A stretch of DNA of 58,848 nucleotides from Streptomyces lacrimifluminis (GCF_014646095.1 NZ_BMMU01000005.1:233365-292212); one strand, 5' to 3'; counted from the stretch's first letter, positions 1 through 9,246 are shown. The notes: generated by a model not told the origin, from the letters alone. Numbers and translations: made by a program.

Positions 1-1125
1 CTCGGCGAAGTGGCACGCCGACTCGTGGGCGGCCTCGGAGTCCGAGCCCCTGAACCGCTCGGGGACCGCCAGCAGCGGTGTCTCCTCGGCGCACTTGTCC
101 TGCGCCTTCCAGCAGCGGGTCCGGAAGCTGCAGCCGGACGGCGGGTTGGCCGGGGACGGCACGTCGCCGGTCAGGATGATCCGCTCCCGGCCCTCACGGG
201 CGTCCGGGTCCGGCACCGGGACCGCCGACAGCAGCGCCTGGGTGTAGGGGTGCGTCGGGTGGTCGTAGATCTGCTCGTCGGTGCCGATCTCGGCCATCCG
301 CCCGAGGTACATCACCCCGACCCGGTCCGAGATGTGCCGGACGATCGACAGGTCGTGGGCGATGAAGATGTAGGAGAGGTTGAACTCGTCCTGCAGTCGC
401 TCCATCAGGTTGATGACCTGTGCCTGGACGGACACGTCGAGGGCCGACACCGGCTCGTCGCAGATGATGATCTCCGGGTTGAGGGCCAGGCCGCGCGCGA
501 TACCGATGCGCTGGCGCTGACCGCCGGAGAACTGGTGCGGGTACCGGTTGATGTACTCCGGGTTGAGACCGACGACGTCCAACAGCTCCTGCACCTTGCG
601 GCGCCGGTCGCCCTTGGGGGCCACCTCGGGGTGGATGTCGAAGGGCTCCCCGATGATGTCGCCGACCGTCATACGCGGGTTGAGCGAGGTGTACGGGTCC
701 TGGAACACCATCTGGATGTTGCGTCGTACGGCCTTCAGCGCGCGCCCGGACAGCTTGGTGATGTCCTGGCCCTTGTAGAAGATCTCGCCGGCCGTCGCCC
801 GCTCCAGGTTCATCAGGAGCTTGGCCACGGTGGACTTGCCGCAGCCGGACTCGCCCACGATGCCCAGGGTCTCGCCCTGGTACAGGTCGAAGGAGATGCC
901 GTCGACCGCTTTGACTGCGCCGACCTGCTTCTTGAACAGGACGCCCATGGTGAGCGGGAAGTGCTTCACCAGGTTGCGCACCTGGAGGATCGGCTCGCCC
1001 CGCTCGACGGGTGCCTCGATCGCGGCGACCGCCTCCGTCGCGGAGGAGGCGTCCACGATCTCGACGTCGGAGACGTTCGGCGTGGCGTCCTGCGGCTCGT
1101 CGTCCTTGCTGAGCTGCTCAGCCAT
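1..1125 (-). CDS. Peptide ABC transporter ATPase, OppF/DppF type (3' end cut by window)
   Basis: One of two ATPases that power uptake of oligopeptides at the cytoplasmic face of the membrane. The reading frame opens with an ATG at 1125-1123 and stays open to the window edge, so the C-terminus is missing; 375 codons are visible. After about 45 variable residues comes the ABC domain, with Walker A GESGCGKST and the conserved upstream segment VKAVDGISFDLYQGE. The last visible residues (HESACHFAE) match the C-terminal OppD/F extension, so little is missing. The start overlaps the end of the upstream ATPase gene by 8 nt (ATGGCTGA), which indicates translational coupling. It is the fifth and last visible gene of the operon. 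OppF assignment rests on position after the OppD-like gene. Confidence 0.93.
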   Translation of the reverse strand, partial: MAEQLSKDDEPQDATPNVSDVEIVDASSATEAVAAIEAPVERGEPILQVRNLVKHFPLTMGVLFKKQVGAVKAVDGISFDLYQGETLGIVGESGCGKSTVAKLLMNLERATAGEIFYKGQDITKLSGRALKAVRRNIQMVFQDPYTSLNPRMTVGDIIGEPFDIHPEVAPKGDRRRKVQELLDVVGLNPEYINRYPHQFSGGQRQRIGIARGLALNPEIIICDEPVSALDVSVQAQVINLMERLQDEFNLSYIFIAHDLSIVRHISDRVGVMYLGRMAEIGTDEQIYDHPTHPYTQALLSAVPVPDPDAREGRERIILTGDVPSPANPPSGCSFRTRCWKAQDKCAEETPLLAVPERFRGSDSEAAHESACHFAE

Positions 1126-2170
1126 GGATCGTCTCCTTCCAGAAGTGGCAGGCCGAACCGCGGCCGGCCAGCTCGGCGCCGTCCCGCTCGGTGACCTGCA
1201 GCAGCTCGGGGACCTCCGTACGGCAGATGTCCTCGGCCTTGGGGCAGCGCGGGTTGAAAGCGCAACCGGTCGGCACGCGCAGCAGGTTGGGCGGCAGCCC
1301 CTTGATCGCGTACAGCTCCTGGCCCTTCTGGTCCAGGCGCGGGATCGAGTCCAGCAGGCCTCGGGTGTACGGGTGCGCCGGCCGCTTGTACAGCTCGTGG
1401 ACCGGGGCACGCTCCACGATCCGGCCCGCGTACATCACCGCGATCTTGTCCGCGACGTCGGCGACCACGCCCAGGTCGTGGGTGATCAGGATGAGACCCA
1501 TGTTGAACTCGCGCTGCAACTCGGCGAGCAGGTCCATGACCTGGGCCTGGACCGTCACGTCGAGGGCCGTCGTGGGCTCGTCGGCGATGATCAGGTCCGG
1601 CTCCAGGGCCAGCGCCATGGCGATCATGATGCGCTGGCGCATACCCCCGGAGAACTGGTGCGCGTAGTCGTTCACGCGAGCGGCGGCGGCCGGGATCTTC
1701 ACCCGGTCCATCAGCTCGATCGCCTTGACCTTGGCGTCCTTCTTGGACATGCCCTGGTGGACGCGGAACATCTCGCCCAGCTGGTAGCCGACGCTGAGCA
1801 CCGGGTTGAGCGAGCTGAGCGCGTCCTGGAAGATCATGGCGATGCGCTGACCGCGGATGCGGCGGCGCGCCTCGGTGGACATCTTGAGCATGTCCTGGCC
1901 CTGGAAGAGGATCTCCCCCTGGGGAATCCGCGCGGGCGGCATGTCGAGGATGCCCATGATCGCCTGTGCGGTCACCGACTTGCCGGAGCCGGACTCACCG
2001 AGCACGGCGAGCGTCTCGCCCGCGTGCACGTTGTAGTTGACGCCGTTGACGGCCCGTACGACTCCCTCGCGGGTGACGAACTCGACGTGCAGGTCACGCA
2101 CTTCGAGCAGGGGGGCGTCCGCGCCGTCGCGGGGGGCCGGAACCGGAGCGACTTCTTCGATGATGGTCAT
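1118..2170 (-). CDS. Peptide ABC transporter ATPase, OppD/DppD type
   Basis: Partner ATPase of the peptide importer, 350 aa, a usual length for OppD. Visible motifs are Walker A GESGSGKS, signature FSGGMRQR, Walker B LIIADEPTTALD and the H-loop segment LILITHDLG. The C-terminal OppD/F extension carries the Cys-containing motif GCAFNPRCPKAEDIC, which in this family can bind an iron-sulfur cluster. The ATG at 2170-2168 is chosen because GGGAGG lies just upstream, inside the 10-nt gap after the preceding permease gene; a longer open frame upstream has no support. The gene overlaps the following ATPase start by 8 nt. Function follows from family and operon; the transported peptide is unknown. Confidence 0.95.
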   Translation of the reverse strand: MTIIEEVAPVPAPRDGADAPLLEVRDLHVEFVTREGVVRAVNGVNYNVHAGETLAVLGESGSGKSVTAQAIMGILDMPPARIPQGEILFQGQDMLKMSTEARRRIRGQRIAMIFQDALSSLNPVLSVGYQLGEMFRVHQGMSKKDAKVKAIELMDRVKIPAAAARVNDYAHQFSGGMRQRIMIAMALALEPDLIIADEPTTALDVTVQAQVMDLLAELQREFNMGLILITHDLGVVADVADKIAVMYAGRIVERAPVHELYKRPAHPYTRGLLDSIPRLDQKGQELYAIKGLPPNLLRVPTGCAFNPRCPKAEDICRTEVPELLQVTERDGAELAGRGSACHFWKETIHG

Positions 2171-2180
2171 TACGCCTCCC

Positions 2181-3125
2181 TCAGCGTGTCTTCGGGTCAA
2201 GGGCGTTGCGGACCGCTTCGCCGAGCATGATGAATGCCAGCACCGTGAGGGTGAGCATGATCGACGGGTAGAGCATGATCCACTGGGCCACCCGGATCTG
2301 GGCGCCGCCGTCGGAGATGTCGTTGCCCCAGGAGACACCGTTCAGGCCGAGGCCCAGGAACGACAGGGTGGCCTCCGCGCCGATGTAGACGCCGAGCGAG
2401 ATGGTCGCGACGACGATCACCGGGGCCAGGGTGTTCGGCAGGATGTGCCGGAACAGGATGCGCGGGGTACCGGCACCCAGCGCCTTGGCCGCCTGGACGT
2501 AGTCGGCCTGCTTGGTGGTGATCACCGCACCGCGCATGACGCGGGCCAGCTGGGTCCAGCCGAAGAAGCCCAGGGCGCCGATGACGACCCACGCCGTGCG
2601 CTCCGGGAAGGAGTTGAGGACGACCATGGTGCCCAGCAGGAACGGGATGCCGAAGAACACGTCCACGAGGCGCGACAGTACCGAGTCGATGATGCCGCCG
2701 AAGTAACCGGCGATCATGCCGACCAGACCGCCCGTGACCGTCACGAGGACCGTGGTGCCGAAGCCGACGGCTATGGAGGTCCGGGCGCCGTAGACGAGCC
2801 GGGCGTAGACGCTGCGGCCCTGCTGGTCGTAGCCCAGCCACTCGGGCGAGAAGACCTTTCCGAGCTGCGGCTTCTGCAGGTAGTGCTTGGCCAGGTCGCC
2901 GTAGGCCGGGTTGGCGCTGGTGAACCAGCCGGGGAAGAACGTGATCGTCAGCAGGAACAGGATCAGCACCGACGAGACGATGAAGATCTTGTTGCGCCGC
3001 AGGTCCTGCCAGGCGTCGCCCCACAGGCTGCGGGCCTTCTCGGCCTTGGCGACCGGTTGCGGGGCGGGGTCGCCCGCGCTCACGTCGTCCGGTGCGCCGA
3101 CGTCGGTTTTCGTCAGGTCAGGCAT
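2181..3125 (-). CDS. Peptide ABC transporter permease, OppC/DppC type
   Basis: Inner-membrane permease, 314 aa. A cytoplasmic N-terminal stretch of about 45 residues leads into the first membrane segment (IFIVSSVLILFLL). The middle carries the family EAA-type loop, seen as YVQAAKALGAGTPRILFRHILPN, which contacts the ATPase. The ATG at 3125-3123 overlaps the stop of the upstream permease by 8 nt (ATGCCTGA), the same coupling geometry as between the two ATPase genes. The long loop between the first two helices (FSPEWLGYDQQGRSVYARL) is typical of the OppC half rather than OppB. Confidence 0.94.
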   Translation of the reverse strand: MPDLTKTDVGAPDDVSAGDPAPQPVAKAEKARSLWGDAWQDLRRNKIFIVSSVLILFLLTITFFPGWFTSANPAYGDLAKHYLQKPQLGKVFSPEWLGYDQQGRSVYARLVYGARTSIAVGFGTTVLVTVTGGLVGMIAGYFGGIIDSVLSRLVDVFFGIPFLLGTMVVLNSFPERTAWVVIGALGFFGWTQLARVMRGAVITTKQADYVQAAKALGAGTPRILFRHILPNTLAPVIVVATISLGVYIGAEATLSFLGLGLNGVSWGNDISDGGAQIRVAQWIMLYPSIMLTLTVLAFIMLGEAVRNALDPKTR

Positions 3126-4050
3126 AGCGAATCCTCGGGTCAAGGACCGCGTAAAGCAGGTCGACAAGGAGGCTGGCAACGAGGTACACGAGCACGAGGA
3201 TGGTGACCAGGCCCACGAGGGTGGTGCCTTCCCGGCGGACGAGCGACTGGTAGATCGTGCCGCCGATGCCCTGGATGTTGAAGATGCCCTCGGTGATGAC
3301 GGCACCGCCGAGCAGGGCGCCGATGTCCGTGCCCAGGTAGGTGACCACCGGGATCATCGAGTTGCGCATCAGGTGGACGGTCACCACCCGGCGCCGGGGC
3401 AGGCCCTTCGCGATGGCCGTACGGACGTAGTCGGCGCGCATGTTCTCAGCGATCGACGTACGGGTCAGCCGGGACACATAGGCCAGCGACGCCGTGGCCA
3501 GCACAATGGCCGGCATCAGCAACTGACCGTAGTTCGAGGGGTCGTTGACGTTCGGCTCCAGCCACCGGAGTTCGTCGGCGAAGATCCACTTGAGGAGGAA
3601 GCCGAGGACGAACACCGGGACCGAGATCAGCAGCAGCGTGATCAGCAGCACCGCGGTGTCGGCGGCGCGTCCGGCGTGCAGGCCGGCGAAGACACCGAGG
3701 CTGATCCCGATGACGATCTCGATGGCGAAGGCGAAACCACCCAGGCGCAGGGTCACCGGGAAGGCGTCGCCGAGCACGTCGGTGACGGGGCGTCCGCTGG
3801 CCACCTGCGTGCCGAAGTCGGCATGCAGGATGATGCCCTTCATGTAATTGAAGTACTGCACAAAGATGTTCTGATCCAGGCCGTACTCGTGCCGCAGCGC
3901 GGCGATCACCTGCGGACTGCCGCCCTTGTCGCCGAACAGTCCTTGGACCGGGTCACCGGGCAGGGCGTAGACCATCAGGAAGATCAGCAGGGTCGTTCCG
4001 AAGAACACCGGGATCATCTGGAGCAGTCGTCGTGCGACGTAGCGCCCCAT
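3118..4050 (-). CDS. Peptide ABC transporter permease, OppB/DppB type
   Basis: First permease of the importer, 310 aa, beginning MGRYVARRLLQMIPVFFG, the usual OppB/DppB opening helix. The EAA-type loop reads DYVRTAIAKGLPRRRVVTVHLMRN. The ATG at 4050-4048 follows GGAGG with a 4-nt spacer. A GTG seven codons upstream would put this ribosome-binding site inside the coding sequence, so it is not used. The 145-nt gap to the binding-protein gene holds a large double hairpin, so the permeases are probably made at a lower level than the binding protein. The gene overlaps the next permease by 8 nt. Confidence 0.94.
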   Translation of the reverse strand: MGRYVARRLLQMIPVFFGTTLLIFLMVYALPGDPVQGLFGDKGGSPQVIAALRHEYGLDQNIFVQYFNYMKGIILHADFGTQVASGRPVTDVLGDAFPVTLRLGGFAFAIEIVIGISLGVFAGLHAGRAADTAVLLITLLLISVPVFVLGFLLKWIFADELRWLEPNVNDPSNYGQLLMPAIVLATASLAYVSRLTRTSIAENMRADYVRTAIAKGLPRRRVVTVHLMRNSMIPVVTYLGTDIGALLGGAVITEGIFNIQGIGGTIYQSLVRREGTTLVGLVTILVLVYLVASLLVDLLYAVLDPRIRYA

Positions 4051-4070
4051 CGTGCCTCCAAAAAAAGTCA

Positions 4071-4179
4071 CAGCGGCAGCAGACGGGCCCTTCCCCCGCG
4101 CACCGCTTCGCGATGCGTGTGGAAAGGGCCCCCCGACCGCTGCCGCTGTTGTCCGGGACTCGGTGTGGGCGCCCCGGAC
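4071..4179 (-). terminator. Tandem hairpins between binding-protein and permease genes
   Basis: Seen on the minus-strand transcript just past the binding-protein stop (4196). The first stem is GTCCGGG/CCCGGAC, arms 4173-4179 and 4151-4157. The second, larger one has outer arms 4139-4148 and 4071-4080 (perfect CAGCGGCAGC dyad) and an inner stem 4121-4131 with 4085-4094 (GGGCCCTT core). No T-run follows. In ABC operons such structures usually cause partial termination or protect the upstream mRNA, giving more binding protein than permease. That role is inferred. Confidence 0.7.
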
Positions 4180-4195
4180 AACGGGCTGTCTTCGG

Positions 4196-5830
4196 TTACT
4201 TCTTCTTGACCTGGACGCCGGTCAGGATGGGGTCGCCGTCCTGGCCGAACTGGACGCCCGAGACCTTCTCCGAGTAGCCCGCGTTGACCTTGTAGTACCA
4301 GAGCGGAATGCTCGGCATGTAGTTCGGGAGCTGCTTCTCGATCTCCTGGTACGCCTTCACCGAGTCGTCCAGCGTGGCGGCACCGTCGGCGGCGGCGATC
4401 TCCGTGTCGAGCGTCTTGTTGGAGAAGCCGCTCTGGTTGCCGTCCGACTTGGTGCCGAACAGGTCCCGGATGAAGTTGGCGTTCATCGGGAAGTCCAGCA
4501 CCCAGCCCGAGCGGTAGAAGGACTTGACCTCCTTGGCCTTACGGGCCTGGAGGTCGGCCTGGAAGTCGGCCTTCGAGTCGCCGGAGCACTTGACACCGGT
4601 GGCGTTGGTGATCGAGTTGCAGACCGCCTCCACCCACTCCTTGTGACCGCCGTCGGCGTTGAACTGGATGGTGATGGCGTTGCCCGGAACGCCGCCACCC
4701 TCCTTGATGAGCGCCTTGGCCGCGGCGGGGTCGTACTTGGTGACGTCACCCGCGGCGTCCGGCGCGTAGCCGAGAACACCCTTCGCGACCCAGCCGGTGG
4801 CGGGCTCACGGGTGCCCTGGAGCACGGTCTTGGTGATGGTGTCGCGGTCGATCGCCCTCGACAGGCCCTGGATGACCTTCGGGTCGATGTCCTTGAACTG
4901 CTTCGAGTAGAAGGCCGGGGCAATGCTCTGGATCGCCGAGTAGGCCTGGTCGACGGCACGGTCTCCGAGGTCCTGCTTGTAGACCGGCAGGTCCTTCGGC
5001 GCGACCTGGGTGATGACGTCCAGGTTGCCGGACTTCAGGTCCTCGTAGGCGGTCTCGGGGGTGGAGTAGTTCTTGAAGACCACACCGCCGTTCTTCGCCG
5101 CGTTGGAGCCCGTGTACCCGGCGTACTTCTTGACCGTGATGGCCTTCTTGTGGTCCCAGCTGACGAACTGGTACGGACCGTTGCCGACCGGCTTCTCGCC
5201 GGCCGCCTTCGGGTCCGCGTAGAAGGACTCGGGAAGCGGGGAGAAGACCTGGTAGCCGAGCTTGTAGACGAAGTACGGAATCGCCTTGGTCAGCTCGATG
5301 GTGAAGGTGGTGTCGTCGACGACCTTCAGGCCGGACAGCTCGGTGGCCTTGGGCTTGCCCGACTCGGGGGCGACCTCGTCGTAGCCCTTGATGTCCGAGA
5401 ACCAGAAGCTGTTCGTCTGCGCGTTGGCCGGGGCCGCGGCCCAGTTCCAGGCCTTGACGTAGGACTCCGCGGTGACCGGGGTGCCGTCGTGGAACTTCCA
5501 GCCGGACTTGAGCTTGACCGTGAAGGTCTTGCTGTCCTTGGTGTCCACCGAATCGGCGTTCATGAAGACGATCTTGCCGCTCTCGTCGTAGTCCACCAGG
5601 CCGGTGAACAACGAGTTGATCACGATGCTGCCGTAGGACTCCATGGTGTTGGCCGGCTGCAGCGGGTTCTCCGGCTCACCGGACTCGACCGTGAACGTAC
5701 CGTTCGGGTCGACCGCGGCCTTGTCGTCGCCGCCGCTGCCACCGTCGTCACCGCCACCGCCGCAGGCGGTCGCACTCAGTGCCACAACCGCAGCTATCGC
5801 GACCCACTTGGCGCTCCTGGCACCGCGCAT
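4196..5830 (-). CDS. Peptide-binding lipoprotein of ABC transporter (SBP family 5, BldKB-like)
   Basis: Secreted, membrane-anchored receptor that delivers oligopeptides to the importer encoded downstream. It has 544 aa, normal for family 5 binding proteins. The N-terminus MRGARSAKWV is a positively charged signal start, followed by a hydrophobic stretch and lipobox SATAC with lipidated Cys23, then a Gly/Asp linker. The family segments WKFHDGTPVTAESYVKAWNW and PLPESFYADP are visible. The ATG at 5830-5828 has GGAGGAA upstream; an open frame 30 codons longer has no ribosome-binding site. It heads the operon. Resemblance to BldKB and to the second peptide system beside typA in S. coelicolor is strong, but I cannot tell which is the true orthologue. 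Confidence 0.95.
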   Translation of the reverse strand: MRGARSAKWVAIAAVVALSATACGGGGDDGGSGGDDKAAVDPNGTFTVESGEPENPLQPANTMESYGSIVINSLFTGLVDYDESGKIVFMNADSVDTKDSKTFTVKLKSGWKFHDGTPVTAESYVKAWNWAAAPANAQTNSFWFSDIKGYDEVAPESGKPKATELSGLKVVDDTTFTIELTKAIPYFVYKLGYQVFSPLPESFYADPKAAGEKPVGNGPYQFVSWDHKKAITVKKYAGYTGSNAAKNGGVVFKNYSTPETAYEDLKSGNLDVITQVAPKDLPVYKQDLGDRAVDQAYSAIQSIAPAFYSKQFKDIDPKVIQGLSRAIDRDTITKTVLQGTREPATGWVAKGVLGYAPDAAGDVTKYDPAAAKALIKEGGGVPGNAITIQFNADGGHKEWVEAVCNSITNATGVKCSGDSKADFQADLQARKAKEVKSFYRSGWVLDFPMNANFIRDLFGTKSDGNQSGFSNKTLDTEIAAADGAATLDDSVKAYQEIEKQLPNYMPSIPLWYYKVNAGYSEKVSGVQFGQDGDPILTGVQVKKK

Positions 5831-6134
5831 GGGTTCCTCCTCATGAGTCCATTGGTTCACCGCAAAAAAAGAGAGCAGACGACACACCACCGCCACCGTT
5901 GCCGGTACCGAGAAAGCCAATGCCCCCCACGCCCGCGAGTCGGCACAGATTGCTGTGCGTGACCCGTAGATCCGAGCTCTACGCGCCTAACTATCTGCCA
6001 TGCGACATGACCGAACCACACCCACAAGGTCTCGGTTCGATCACACCTGCCACATACTTCTTCCAAAATCCGGACAAACAGTTTGCCGAAAGATCCCTGC
6101 GAAACGGACTTGTTACACATCTATCGGAAACGAG

Positions 6135-6151
6135 TGTCCGCATTCCGGACA
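6135..6151. promoter_or_regulatory. Dyad TGTCCG-N5-CGGACA upstream of peptide transporter
   Basis: Perfect 6-bp half sites with a 5-nt spacer, in the AT-richer part of the region and about 305 nt upstream of the binding-protein start. The spacing fits a dimeric repressor or activator site. A related TCCGGACA occurs near 6068. The binding protein is unknown. Confidence 0.35.
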
Positions 6152-6243
6152 TGGTGAAGCAGAAAATGAGTTGCGTACGCCGTGGCCGCCGTGCGTGCTT
6201 TCTCAGCGGCGCCCACAGACCCTGGACGCAGGGAGTGACATCG

Positions 6244-6276
6244 CCTGTCGCGGCATCAGCACACCGCCGCGACAGG
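6244..6276. terminator. 11-bp perfect inverted repeat between typA and peptide transporter
   Basis: CCTGTCGCGGC at 6244-6254 is exactly complementary to GCCGCGACAGG at 6266-6276, with an 11-nt loop. It lies about 260 nt past the typA stop and 410 nt before the transporter start. No T-run follows on either strand. It is probably the typA terminator, and a regulator site is the alternative. Confidence 0.5.
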
Positions 6277-6537
6277 TCTCTCGGTGGCCGAGGCTCCCCG
6301 AGCCCTTCGACCGGTAGGCCGACGACGGCACAGCGGGCGCACAGACACGGGTCCCACGACCGCCGGTCGATCCCCTCCAGCAGCAGGGTAGTGCGGGCAC
6401 TGCGTGCAGGAGAGCCCACCTCCTCAACTGAAGGGTTTTCCCCCTATGCCCCTACGACGACACCGGGCACCCCCACCGTGAAGCGGGCGTACCCGGTGCG
6501 TTCGGCGAAGGCCCGGCGTCAGCCGTGCCCGGCCGTG

Positions 6538-8445
6538 CTAGCCGTGCTTGGCGCGGCTGGCGGAGCGGGCGCGCTCGCGGGCGTCCAGGTTCACCTTGCG
6601 GATGCGGACCGCCTCCGGGGTCACCTCGACGCACTCGTCGTCGCGGCAGAACTCCAGGGACTGCTCCAGGGAGAGCTTGCGCGGCGGGACGATCGCCTCG
6701 AACGAGTCGGCCGAGGCCGACCGCATGTTGGTGAGCTTCTTCTCCTTGGTGATGTTCACGTCCATGTCGTCGGAGCGCGAGTTCTCGCCGACGATCATGC
6801 CCTCGTACACCTCGGTGCCGGGGTCGGTGAACAGCACACCGCGCTCCTGGAGGTTCGTCATCGCGAACGCGGTGACGGCGCCGGCCCGGTCGGCCACCAG
6901 CGAACCGTTGTTACGGGTCGTCAGCACGCCGAACCACGGCTCGTGGCCCTCGTGGATGGAGTGGGCGATGCCCGTGCCACGCGTGCCGGTCAGGAACTCC
7001 GTACGGAAGCCGATGAGACCGCGGGAGGGAACGACGAACTCCAACCGCACCCAACCGGAGCCGTGGTTGGACATGTTGTCCATCCGGCCCTTGCGGACGC
7101 CCATGAGCTGCGTGACCGCGCCCATGTGCTCCTCGGGGACGTCGATCGTCATGCGTTCGACCGGCTCGTGGACCTTGCCGTCGATCACCTGGGTGACCAC
7201 CTGCGGCTTGCCGATGGTCAGCTCGAAGCCCTCGCGGCGCATCTGCTCGACCAGGATGGCGAGCGCCAGCTCACCACGGCCCTGGACCTCCCAGGCGTCG
7301 GGACGCTCGGTGTCGAGGACGCGGAGGCTGACGTTACCGATCAGCTCGCGGTCGAGACGGTCCTTGACCTGCCGGGCGGTGACCTTGCGGTCCTTGACCA
7401 CGGCCTTGTTCTCGGCACCCTTGCCGGTGCCGCCGCGGCCGACCATCGGCGAGGTGTTCGTACCGATGGTCATGGAGATCGCCGGCTCGTCGACCGTGAT
7501 GAGCGGCAGCGCGATCGGGTTCTCGGGGTCGGCGAGGGTCTCACCGATCATGATGTCCGGGATACCGGCGACGGCACAGATGTCACCCGGGCCGGCCATC
7601 TCGGCGGGCTTGCGGGTGAGCGCCTCGGTCATCATCAGCTCGGTGATGCGGACGTTGGACATCGTGCCGTCACGCTTGATCCAGGTGACGGTCTGGCCCT
7701 TGCGCAGCTCGCCCTGCTCGACCCGGAGCAGCGCGATACGGCCGAGGAAGTTGTCGGCGTCCAGGTTGGTGACGTGCGCCTGGAGCGGGGCCTCCTCGTC
7801 GTACGAGGGGGCCGGGACGTGCGACAGGATCGTGGAGAAGAACGGCTCCAGGCTGTTGCTGTCGGCCGGGACGGTGCCGTTCTCCGGCTTGGTCAGCGAG
7901 GCGACACCGTCACGCGCACACGCGTAGACGATGGGGAACTCGATCTGCTCCTCGTCCGCGTCCAGGTCCAGGAACAGGTCGTAGGTCTCGTTGACGACCT
8001 CGTCGATCCGGGAGTCCGGGCGGTCGGTCTTGTTGATGCACAGGATGACCGGCAGACGCTGCTGGAGCGCCTTGCGCAGCACGAACCGGGTCTGCGGCAG
8101 CGGCCCCTCGGAGGCGTCGACCAGCAGAACGACGGCGTCCACCATCGACAGACCGCGCTCGACCTCACCACCGAAGTCGGCGTGGCCCGGGGTGTCGATG
8201 ATGTTGATGGTGATGACGTCCCCCCCGTCCTTCGGGTGGTACTTCACCGCCGTGTTCTTGGCGAGGATCGTGATGCCCTTCTCACGTTCCAGGTCGTTCG
8301 AATCCATCATGCGGTCGTCGAGCGACTCGGCGGCGTGCGCGGCGAAGGCACCGGCCTGCTTCAGCATGGCGTCGACCAGGGTCGTCTTCCCGTGGTCGAC
8401 GTGGGCGACGATGGCAACGTTGCGGATGTCGTGGCGCGTGGCCAT
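6538..8445 (-). CDS. typA: Translational GTPase BipA/TypA
   Basis: Ribosome-associated GTPase of the EF-G family, linked in other bacteria to 50S assembly and stress or cold adaptation. It has 635 aa, close to the usual length. G1 is AHVDHGKT at residues 14-21, G3 DTPGH at 84-88 and G4 NKTD at 138-141. The TypA-specific C-terminal segments TRGTGIAHSIHEGHEPW and FTDPGTEVYEGMIVGENSR are present. The ATG at 8445-8443 gives the canonical start MATRHDIRN, with GGGAG about 10 nt upstream. A longer upstream frame is spurious. It sits between a lipoprotein gene and the peptide transporter, all on one strand, with large gaps that suggest separate transcription. Confidence 0.98.
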   Translation of the reverse strand: MATRHDIRNVAIVAHVDHGKTTLVDAMLKQAGAFAAHAAESLDDRMMDSNDLEREKGITILAKNTAVKYHPKDGGDVITINIIDTPGHADFGGEVERGLSMVDAVVLLVDASEGPLPQTRFVLRKALQQRLPVILCINKTDRPDSRIDEVVNETYDLFLDLDADEEQIEFPIVYACARDGVASLTKPENGTVPADSNSLEPFFSTILSHVPAPSYDEEAPLQAHVTNLDADNFLGRIALLRVEQGELRKGQTVTWIKRDGTMSNVRITELMMTEALTRKPAEMAGPGDICAVAGIPDIMIGETLADPENPIALPLITVDEPAISMTIGTNTSPMVGRGGTGKGAENKAVVKDRKVTARQVKDRLDRELIGNVSLRVLDTERPDAWEVQGRGELALAILVEQMRREGFELTIGKPQVVTQVIDGKVHEPVERMTIDVPEEHMGAVTQLMGVRKGRMDNMSNHGSGWVRLEFVVPSRGLIGFRTEFLTGTRGTGIAHSIHEGHEPWFGVLTTRNNGSLVADRAGAVTAFAMTNLQERGVLFTDPGTEVYEGMIVGENSRSDDMDVNITKEKKLTNMRSASADSFEAIVPPRKLSLEQSLEFCRDDECVEVTPEAVRIRKVNLDARERARSASRAKHG

Positions 8446-8601
8446 ATTGCGGCGTACTCCCGGCTTGAGTGGATGGCCTGCGCGTACATCTGTGTTACGC
8501 GGACCCTGCCGGGCTGAACATGCCACGGCCTTACCCCATGGTACGGGGCCCCGCAGGAGTCGGCCTCCGCAGGGCCTCGGCAGGCGCCCGGAGCGGTGGG
8601 G

Positions 8602-9222
8602 TCAGGCGGCCTTCGCGGCGGCGGATCCGGCCGGACACGTCTGGCGGGCCGCAGCGCGGCCAGCTGCGGTTTCGGCGTCCGAGGAACAGTGCAGAAAACC
8701 ACTGCCGACCGTGTCCCAGGTCCGCACATGACCCTTGCGGGACGTGGTGCTCCCCACACAGGTGTAGGTGAAGTCCGCGTCGACGAAGTTGATCCACCCC
8801 CAGGCGTAGTACGAGCCCTTGAGATCCCCGGTGTCCGCTTCGAAGTAGTGGCTGTCCTCGGCCCGCTCCGTCTCCGAGGGGTCGGCCAGCGGCTCATGCA
8901 CCTTCAGGTGCTCGCCCAGTGCCTTGATCACGCGGGCCGCTCCGACACCTGCTGGCGCGCCGGTCACCTTGGGCCGGTGGACGGTGTCGGCGACCGGCTT
9001 GAGCAGGGCCGAGTAGGAGTCGGTCTTCTTCTCGAACGTGATCGGATCGGCGAGCGCGGTGAGCTTCTCCCGGTGCCGGACCCCGGACCAGGAGTACCGC
9101 CCGTCCACGCACGCTTCGGCACGCGGACCACTGTCCGCCTCGCTGGTGCACCCCGCCGAACCTCCGGCCAGAACGGCCACGACCCCCAGCACCGCCCAGC
9201 CCCGACATACCGAACCGCGCAT
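8602..9222 (-). CDS. Small secreted lipoprotein of unknown function
   Basis: Predicted 206-aa lipoprotein. A signal peptide (MRGSVCRGWAVLGVVAVLAG) ends in lipobox GSAGC with Cys25 as the lipidation site. The mature part has conserved-looking Cys residues (ACVDGRY, TYTCVGST, LHCSSD, RQTCPAG) that could form disulfides, and aromatic stretches such as SYYAWGWINF. I recognise no catalytic motif or named domain. The start is the first ATG with a weak purine-rich AAGGGGA upstream. It follows the large binding-protein gene on the same strand, but a strong terminator separates them, so it is probably transcribed alone. Confidence 0.8.
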   Translation of the reverse strand: MRGSVCRGWAVLGVVAVLAGGSAGCTSEADSGPRAEACVDGRYSWSGVRHREKLTALADPITFEKKTDSYSALLKPVADTVHRPKVTGAPAGVGAARVIKALGEHLKVHEPLADPSETERAEDSHYFEADTGDLKGSYYAWGWINFVDADFTYTCVGSTTSRKGHVRTWDTVGSGFLHCSSDAETAAGRAAARQTCPAGSAAAKAA

Positions 9223-9246
9223 CGCTCGGTCCCCTTCCCCCGTACG

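Larger units (their letters stand above)
5831..6537. other. 707-nt intergenic region upstream of the peptide transporter
   Basis: No convincing gene. It separates two minus-strand genes, so it should hold the typA terminator and the transporter promoter. Base composition drops clearly around 6030-6180, as expected for a promoter region. Two inverted repeats stand out at 6135-6151 and 6244-6276 and are listed separately. I found no clear -35/-10 pair. Confidence 0.6.

Noticed and set aside
5779..8517. 912-aa plus-strand open frame across the transporter upstream region and typA
   Set aside because: It is antisense to typA, with Arg/Val/Asp-rich low-information protein typical of GC-rich shadow frames.
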